NCBI GenBank assembly: GCA_944376035.1
Contig: CALWBJ010000087.1
Span: forward strand, 1 to 8,646
DNA: 8,646 bases
Direction of reading: 5' to 3'
From: an uncultured Clostridia bacterium
GTDB lineage: Bacteria > Bacillota > Clostridia > Christensenellales > Borkfalkiaceae
Position numbers and translations under genes: made by a program
The notes under the pieces: generated by a model
Told to the model about the DNA's origin: nothing
Databases searched by the model: none
Seen by the model: the letters and a program-made list of their open reading frames with translations, nothing else
In this document: piece after piece, positions 6,806 to 8,646 of the stretch
Numbering within the stretch: position 1 is the first letter of the stretch
How the letters are laid out: each line of letters starts with the position of its first letter

Positions 6806-6840
6806 ACGGGCTATGCTTTCCGTAAGAAAGCATAGCCCGT
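6806..6840. terminator. Strong bidirectional intrinsic terminator between the dehydratase and ligase genes
   Basis: A perfect 15-bp inverted repeat pairs 6806-6820 (ACGGGCTATGCTTTC) with 6826-6840 around the loop CGTAA. On the plus strand ATTTTAATTTAATTT follows. On the minus strand the hairpin is followed by TTGTTTATTG and then a T-rich run. The genes on both sides end towards it, at 6587 (plus) and 6917 (minus). Confidence 0.88.
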
Positions 6841-6916
6841 ATTTTAATTTAATTTGAAATTTATTTTATAATACTTATTTGAATTTATTTACAATTATTT
6901 AGTCTTCACGCGCCCA

Positions 6917-8302
6917 TTATATAATTTTTAAGTCTTCTAGATTTTTTGCCGATACGGAAAGGGGAAAGTCAATACTTTTCTTTTTGTTAGAATGTTCTGT
7001 TACTGCAATAATCATTGTTGCAAATACCATAATAATTGTAAACTCACCGCAATCTATCGATGAATAAGCAGTGAACATCGCAAAAGCCATATACATGAAC
7101 AGGTTAAACTGAGTGTTTAAGGTGAATAAAATTTTTATTCTCACCAAATAATAGAAAATATATGCTGCAAATCCGACTAACCCCATTGTGGCAAGAGTGT
7201 GTAAAATTACCGAATGGAAGTTCTGCCCCACTTCTATAAAAGATACGGCGTAGCCTATACCTGCGCCGAACACAGGGAGTTTTTTGAAAAGTTCCCACGC
7301 CTCTTCATAAAGGTCGGTCCGCCCGGTATCATAGAGAAAATGTAATTTAAGATAGTTTAATATTTCGTCTACGTAATTGTTGAAAATAATAGCCGTGATT
7401 GCAATGCAAAGCAGTGCAAATAAAAACAGGCATGATAAAGCGTATCGGTCTTTATTTGAGAGATTGCGGTAAGCAAAATAAAAGCATATGGGAGTAAAAA
7501 TTATTATTATTCCGAATGCTCCGTCGCTTCCTACGACTGCGGGCAGTAAATACATTAGTGCGAGCACGGGGAACAGTAAAATTGGCTTTCTTGCCGATAC
7601 TATAAGATAATAACAGGCGGGAACCGCAAACAGCGCAAGATATCCGGCGTAATTATAATTTCCCCATCCAAGGTCTTTGTGTCCGAAAGGACCGCCCAAA
7701 TAAATTCCCCATTCGATGAATAAATACTGTACTCCCGCTACCGCCGCAATACATACCAGTTGTGTGCAGAAGTATCTTTTATAAGAAAATCCTTGCGGCG
7801 GACAAAAATAAAGCGATAAAAAAGCATATTCGGCAAGCATGGCAACGCTTAAAGTTACCATGTGCATTATTCCCGAAGAGTAATATTCCATATACGGAGA
7901 AAAAAGTCCGCCCGTAAACATGGCAACGCCTACCGTAATTATAGGTAACACGAGTTTAAGAGAAACGGGCTTTTCCGGACGGAATCTTATTATATGCGTT
8001 ACAACTCCCGCAACCACGGGTAAAAACAATAAATAAGTAAGGGGATTTGCAAAAACGCCGAGATTTCTGAAAATCAGTATAATGGAAAAAAGAAGCGGAA
8101 TAATCGGGAAGGTGTCTTTTTTGAAAGCCATAAGATATCCTCCCGTAAGCGAAGCGACTGCCACGCCGACAAGTTGAAGTTCGCTCATCCAGAAAAGTAA
8201 CGCAAAAAGCCCCGTAATAACGGGGTAGGTCATGCTGTAAAAAAAATTCTCAGGCAAGATTTTGATGCCTTTACGATAAATTACCGAATGTCCTGAACGC
8301 AT
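6917..8302 (-). CDS. O-antigen ligase / Wzy-polymerase-like polytopic membrane protein
   Basis: From the ATG at 8302-8300 the protein has 461 residues and about ten or more hydrophobic segments across the whole length, with a basic N-terminal tail before the first. Numbered from that ATG, the GNYNYAGYLALFAVPACYYL stretch (214-233) fits the N-x-x-A membrane segment of Wzy/WaaL proteins. The large loop carries the Wzy_C-type signature: TGRTDLYEEAWELFKKLPVF (326-345), GAGIGY, then NFHSVILHTLATMGLVG (361-377). The GR arginine (R328) and H363 correspond to residues needed in known ligases. Such proteins work outside the membrane, polymerising or transferring glycans from undecaprenyl diphosphate. 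Whether this one is a ligase, polymerase or a protein glycosyltransferase cannot be told. No Shine-Dalgarno site precedes the ATG, nor a TTG six codons earlier (8320); the promoter places +1 on the ATG itself. Internal starts at 8233 also lack a good site. It converges on the dxs operon and diverges from an ABC-type gene. Confidence 0.85.
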   Translation of the reverse strand: MRSGHSVIYRKGIKILPENFFYSMTYPVITGLFALLFWMSELQLVGVAVASLTGGYLMAFKKDTFPIIPLLFSIILIFRNLGVFANPLTYLLFLPVVAGVVTHIIRFRPEKPVSLKLVLPIITVGVAMFTGGLFSPYMEYYSSGIMHMVTLSVAMLAEYAFLSLYFCPPQGFSYKRYFCTQLVCIAAVAGVQYLFIEWGIYLGGPFGHKDLGWGNYNYAGYLALFAVPACYYLIVSARKPILLFPVLALMYLLPAVVGSDGAFGIIIIFTPICFYFAYRNLSNKDRYALSCLFLFALLCIAITAIIFNNYVDEILNYLKLHFLYDTGRTDLYEEAWELFKKLPVFGAGIGYAVSFIEVGQNFHSVILHTLATMGLVGFAAYIFYYLVRIKILFTLNTQFNLFMYMAFAMFTAYSSIDCGEFTIIMVFATMIIAVTEHSNKKKSIDFPLSVSAKNLEDLKII

Positions 8303-8308
8303 GCGTAC

Positions 8309-8337
8309 AGTATAATACAAATATTTATATTTTGCAA
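8309..8337 (-). promoter_or_regulatory. Promoter of the ligase gene, apparently giving a leaderless mRNA
   Basis: On the minus strand TTGCAA (8337-8332), a 17-base spacer and TATACT (8314-8309) are followed by six bases and then ATG at 8302. The canonical +1 falls on the A of that ATG. An overlapping TATTAT (8317-8312) would start transcription about three bases earlier and has no suitably spaced -35. This placement also makes the longer TTG start (8320), which lies within the promoter, unlikely. Confidence 0.65.
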
Positions 8338-8370
8338 GCGATACGGTTTGAAAAAGGATTTTTTAGTCGC

Positions 8371-8399
8371 TTTACATACTGTTTTTTTTATGTTATACT
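8371..8399 (+). promoter_or_regulatory. Promoter of the right-edge ABC-type gene
   Basis: TTTACA (8371-8376), a 17-base spacer and TATACT (8394-8399) with TGT directly upstream make an extended -10 promoter. Transcription should begin near 8406, leaving a leader of about 57 bases. The -35 elements of this promoter and the divergent ligase promoter are 33 bases apart, so a regulator bound between them could affect both. Confidence 0.78.
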
Positions 8400-8462
8400 T
8401 AAATACATCTGAAATTTAAATAAATTGTAAAGGTAAAGGTCTAAAAACATACGGAGAGAAGA

Positions 8463-8646
8463 ATGAGCGAAAGAAGCACGATAAAATGGCTTATAAAAAA
8501 TTCCGGAAAACAGCGTTTCAAAATGTGGGCGCTCGTGATATCCAACGTAATTTTTTCCGTACTGTCTATAATCTTCGCTTTTGCGATAAAGTATATTATC
8601 GACGGAGCGACTACTTCTAAATACGATAAACTGCTGTTCGGCGCCG
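8463..8646 (+). CDS. Probable ABC exporter subunit, N-terminal part (cut by the right edge)
   Basis: Sixty-one residues are visible from ATG 8463, opening MSERSTIKWLIKNSGKQRFK. A charged, basic N-terminal stretch is followed by one long hydrophobic segment (about 21-43) and then KYIIDGA (43-49). That is the pattern of the first transmembrane helix of type IV ABC exporters, where an LIDG or IIDG motif ends helix 1. Neither the nucleotide-binding domain nor other helices are in the window, so the family call rests on this short piece and the substrate is unknown. The start is well supported: GGAG at 8453-8456 with six bases to the ATG. It has its own promoter and diverges from the ligase gene; a role in exporting glycan intermediates would fit the neighbourhood but is a guess. 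Another membrane protein with a similar first helix cannot be excluded. Confidence 0.72.
   Translation, partial: MSERSTIKWLIKNSGKQRFKMWALVISNVIFSVLSIIFAFAIKYIIDGATTSKYDKLLFGA

Noticed and set aside
8318..8320. TTG as the start of the ligase-like gene, six codons longer
   Set aside because: It lies inside the predicted promoter spacer, upstream of the expected transcription start, and has no Shine-Dalgarno site.
1..8646. CRISPR array, tRNA, rRNA, insertion sequence or phage gene
   Set aside because: No regularly spaced repeats, no GGTTCRA-type T arm with cloverleaf context, no transposase or integrase motif seen on either strand.

Overview
The window looks chromosomal and most resembles an anaerobic low-to-moderate-GC Bacillota (Clostridia-like) genome. 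The reasons are very AT-rich intergenic DNA, several near-consensus sigma-A type promoters (TTGACA-17-TATTAT, TTGACA-17-TATACT), GGAG/AGGTGG Shine-Dalgarno sites, a stand-alone Bfd-like [2Fe-2S] protein, an M29 aminopeptidase, an AGCS sodium:amino-acid symporter and the non-mevalonate enzyme Dxs. This is inferred from gene content and signals, not from a marker gene. I see no rRNA, tRNA, insertion sequence, CRISPR array or phage gene.

Layout, left to right. (1) The 5' part of an AGCS symporter gene on the minus strand runs off the left edge. (2) It diverges from a 66-codon [2Fe-2S] protein gene on the plus strand, which has its own strong promoter. (3) That gene converges on an M29 aminopeptidase gene (minus), and one very strong hairpin (924-960) lies between them. 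(4) A gene-poor AT-rich gap of about 520 bp separates the aminopeptidase from a two-gene plus-strand operon, dxs followed by a membrane-anchored FlaA1/CapD-type nucleotide-sugar 4,6-dehydratase. The two are joined by an ATGA overlap and driven by a near-perfect promoter. (5) The operon converges on an O-antigen-ligase/Wzy-like polytopic membrane protein gene (minus), again with one strong hairpin (6806-6840) between them. (6) The ligase diverges from a plus-strand gene cut by the right edge, whose visible start looks like the transmembrane part of an ABC exporter.

Three or four of the genes could act in one process. Dxs feeds isoprenoid synthesis, and so the undecaprenyl-phosphate carrier. 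FlaA1/CapD-type enzymes make the modified UDP-sugar that starts many surface glycans on that carrier. Ligase/Wzy-type proteins polymerise or transfer lipid-linked glycans outside the membrane, and ABC exporters can flip such intermediates. The link is functional inference from family and neighbourhood; the window has no glycosyltransferase or Wzx.

I found no clearly new multi-gene system. The points most worth a second look are: the ligase promoter is placed so that +1 falls on the A of its ATG (a predicted leaderless mRNA); nearly the same AT-rich promoter block lies upstream of the AGCS gene; dxs is translationally coupled to a glycan enzyme; and this Dxs deviates from usual family motifs at GIAEQHA and GDGALTGGM.
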